Part shown: positions 3,712 to 5,447 of the stretch, one piece after another | Layout of the letters: each line of letters begins with the position of its first letter | How positions within the stretch are numbered: position 1 is the first letter of the stretch | From: Coriobacteriia bacterium | GTDB lineage: Bacteria > Actinomycetota > Coriobacteriia > Coriobacteriales > UBA8131 | Length of the DNA stretch: 5,447 nt | Assembly (NCBI GenBank): GCA_009781525.1 | Contig: WQXZ01000119.1 | Span: forward strand, 1-5,447 | Direction of reading: 5' to 3' | Notes under the pieces: generated by a model | The model's input: only the letters and a program-made list of their open reading frames with translations | What the model was told of the DNA's origin: nothing | Database searches by the model: none | Position numbers and translations under genes: made by a program

Positions 3712-5447
3712 CAAACGAAATCAAGGTAAACACTGACGAGGCTGATTCCGGTACGGAGGCGCACGAATTCGCAGCAGCCACGCGAGCAAACATCGACCCC
3801 CAAGCACACGGCGACCCGAAAGGCGACCTACACGGCAGCCCCCAAGCACACGGCGACCCGAAAAGCGACCTCCACAGCAACCCACAAGACTCGCTGCATC
3901 TGGGCATCGATGTAGGCTCCACTACTGTCAAGCTGGCGGTTCTGGATCATGACTGGCAAATGCGCTACTCCGAGTATCGCCGCCACCACACCGACATTCG
4001 CGCAACCATAACCGAGCTGATCCAAAACGCCATGGCTGTCTACAACGACAGCCCCATGACGGTAGCCATTACCGGCAGCGGCGGATTGCTGCTTGCCCAG
4101 TGGCTGCAGCTTGACTTCATCCAGGAGGTAATCGCTTCCAAAACTGCAGTCATCTATTTTATCCCCACTACTGACGTGGCTATTGAGCTCGGTGGCGAGG
4201 ATGCAAAGATCATCTACTTCGGCAGCGGCATTGAGCAGCGTATGAATGGAACCTGCGCTGGTGGTACCGGTAGTTTTATCGACCAGATGGCAGGCCTCCT
4301 GAACACCGACGCCGACGGCTTGGACAAGCTGGCTGAGAGAGCCACGACGATCTACCCGATTGCGTCCCGCTGCGGAGTTTTTGCTAAATCAGACGTGCAA
4401 CCCCTCTTAAACGAGGGGGCTAAGCGCGAAGACATTGCTGCTTCTATCTTCCAAAGCGTTGTTACCCAGACTATCTCTGGTCTGGCTTGTGGTCGCCCGA
4501 TTCGTGGCAATGTGGCTTTTCTAGGAGGGCCGCTACAATATCTGCCGCAGCTGCAATACCGCTTCGAGCAGACTTTGGGGCTGTCGGAAGATGAGGTGAT
4601 CCACCCAGAAAATGCTCACCTCTTTGTTGCCAAAGGAGCTGCCATTGCCGGCGCAAAAGGCGAGCTTATGACCTTGACCGAAATCAAGCAACGCCTGCAA
4701 ACACTAGGAGACACCCAGGGCAGCGAGGTAGTTCGCCTGGATCCGCTATTCAGCAGCCAGGCAGAATTCGAGCAGTTCACCGCCCGTCACGACAAGGCTA
4801 AGGTGCCAAAGGCATCGCTTGTAGACTACCGCGGTGTCGCCTACCTGGGTATTGATGCTGGCTCGACCACTTTCAAGCTTGCCCTGGTCGGCGATGCCGG
4901 ACAACTGCTCTGGACGCATTATTCAAACAACTTGGGAGACGTTCTTGGCACTGCGAAGGCAGCTATCAGTGCGCTCTATGACTCTCTGCCCACCGATTCT
5001 GAAGGCAACCCGCAGGTAATACTGGGACACGCAACAGTTACAGGCTATGGAGAAGGACTCCTGCTTGAAGCTTTGCAAGCCGACTCCGGCGAGATAGAAA
5101 CCATTGCACATCTGCGTGGAGCGCAGGCATTGCTCCCTGATGTCGACTTCATCTTGGATATTGGCGGGCAGGACATGAAATGCCTGCGAATCCACGACGG
5201 AGTAATCGAGCACATCATGCTCAATGAAGCCTGCAGCAGCGGTTGCGGATCGTTTATCGAAAGCTTCGCGCTCTCGATGGGCATGGATGTAGCCAGCTTT
5301 GCTCAAGCCGCCTTAACCGCTGCAAATCCGGTTGACCTGGGTAGTCGCTGCACGGTGTTCATGAATTCCCGCGTCAAGCAGGCACAGAAAGAAGGAGCCA
5401 CTGTCGGCGACATCTCTGCTGGACTGAGCTACTCGGTTATCAAGAAC
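3708..5447 (+). CDS. 2-hydroxyacyl-CoA dehydratase activase-like protein, BcrAD/BadFG/HgdC ATPase family, two ATPase domains (3' end beyond window)
   Basis: The frame is open for 580 codons from GTG 3708 to the window edge. HgdC-type activases are oxygen-sensitive ASKHA-fold ATPases that use ATP hydrolysis to push an electron from a [4Fe-4S] cluster into a dehydratase or related partner. Domain 1 (about residues 64-330) has phosphate-binding [14 protein letters not shown] (65-78), [23 protein letters not shown] (Cys183) and [13 protein letters not shown] (Cys222). Domain 2 (from about 378) has [20 protein letters not shown] (484-489), [13 protein letters not shown] (Cys509, Cys513) and [14 protein letters not shown] (Cys548). 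Domain 1 has ELGGED in place of DIGGQD. Relatives with two such domains commonly continue into DUF2229 and dehydratase-like parts and exceed 1,400 residues, so most of the protein may be outside. Residues 1-62 are a repeat-bearing, low-complexity extension. Physiological substrate is not deducible; anaerobic metabolism is implied. Confidence 0.93.
   Translation, partial: MTNEIKVNTDEADSGTEAHEFAAATRANIDPQAHGDPKGDLHGSPQAHGDPKSDLHSNPQDSLHLGIDVGSTTVKLAVLDHDWQMRYSEYRRHHTDIRATITELIQNAMAVYNDSPMTVAITGSGGLLLAQWLQLDFIQEVIASKTAVIYFIPTTDVAIELGGEDAKIIYFGSGIEQRMNGTCAGGTGSFIDQMAGLLNTDADGLDKLAERATTIYPIASRCGVFAKSDVQPLLNEGAKREDIAASIFQSVVTQTISGLACGRPIRGNVAFLGGPLQYLPQLQYRFEQTLGLSEDEVIHPENAHLFVAKGAAIAGAKGELMTLTEIKQRLQTLGDTQGSEVVRLDPLFSSQAEFEQFTARHDKAKVPKASLVDYRGVAYLGIDAGSTTFKLALVGDAGQLLWTHYSNNLGDVLGTAKAAISALYDSLPTDSEGNPQVILGHATVTGYGEGLLLEALQADSGEIETIAHLRGAQALLPDVDFILDIGGQDMKCLRIHDGVIEHIMLNEACSSGCGSFIESFALSMGMDVASFAQAALTAANPVDLGSRCTVFMNSRVKQAQKEGATVGDISAGLSYSVIKN
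3797..3880 (+). repeat. 42-nt tandem duplication in the activase N-terminus
   Basis: Two 42-nt units (3797-3838 and 3839-3880) begin with 25 identical bases and then differ at only a few positions. They encode two 14-residue copies, [14 protein letters not shown] and [14 protein letters not shown], and a degenerate third start, NPQD, follows. The His/Asp/Pro/Gly-rich segment precedes the first ATPase domain and is probably disordered. Confidence 0.85.

Noticed and set aside
3708..5447. Internal frameshift in the activase, suggested by many shorter overlapping frames
   Set aside because: The frame from GTG 3708 is open without interruption to the window end, with all expected motifs in order.

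Overview
The window comes from a bacterium with roughly balanced base composition. Three features point to Actinomycetota, perhaps Coriobacteriia or a bifidobacterium-like lineage: the apparently leaderless start of rarA, the GTG start and 4-nt overlap of the activase gene, and the pairing of a TetR-type regulator with a large two-domain BcrAD/BadFG ATPase. This placement is inference only. No rRNA, tRNA, CRISPR array, integrase or transposase gene is visible.

Left part (1-2065, minus strand): a DNA-maintenance pair transcribed leftward. It holds rarA (mgsA), an AAA+ replication/recombination ATPase with an unusual Ala/Pro-rich C-terminal tail, then the N-terminal 181 residues of an AlkD-type DNA alkylation repair protein. 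The two genes overlap by 14 nt. rarA appears to start at or next to its transcription start, with a good -10 box six bases upstream and no Shine-Dalgarno sequence.

Middle (2066-2988): a 923-bp divergent intergenic region with no convincing large gene. Nested inverted repeats are roughly centred near 2435-2445. An outer, diverged arm pair lies at 2214-2285 / 2632-2671, and its left copy carries a 9-bp motif expanded three times. A perfect 23-bp arm pair lies at 2357-2379 / 2487-2509. Inside it are an 8-bp hairpin and a perfect 20-bp hairpin. A separate perfect 18-bp palindrome lies at 2733-2750. I cannot assign this structure to a named family. A decayed non-autonomous (MITE-like) element, an invertible segment or a structured regulatory/replication site are all possible. 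It is the least explained part of the window.

Right part (2915-5447, plus strand): a tightly packed unit made of a possible 25-codon leader ORF, a TetR/AcrR regulator and a 2-hydroxyacyl-CoA dehydratase activase-like ATPase. The leader stop overlaps the regulator start (ATGA) and the regulator stop overlaps the activase start (GTGA), so all three may be translationally coupled. The activase runs off the window after 580 codons, having shown one complete and one nearly complete ATPase domain, each with the cysteine pair expected to bind an interdomain or intersubunit [4Fe-4S] cluster.

A recurring theme is short tandem duplication: 36 and 21 nt in the rarA tail, 42 nt in the activase N-terminus, and 9 nt in the intergenic region. 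All are multiples of three and lie in low-constraint sequence.
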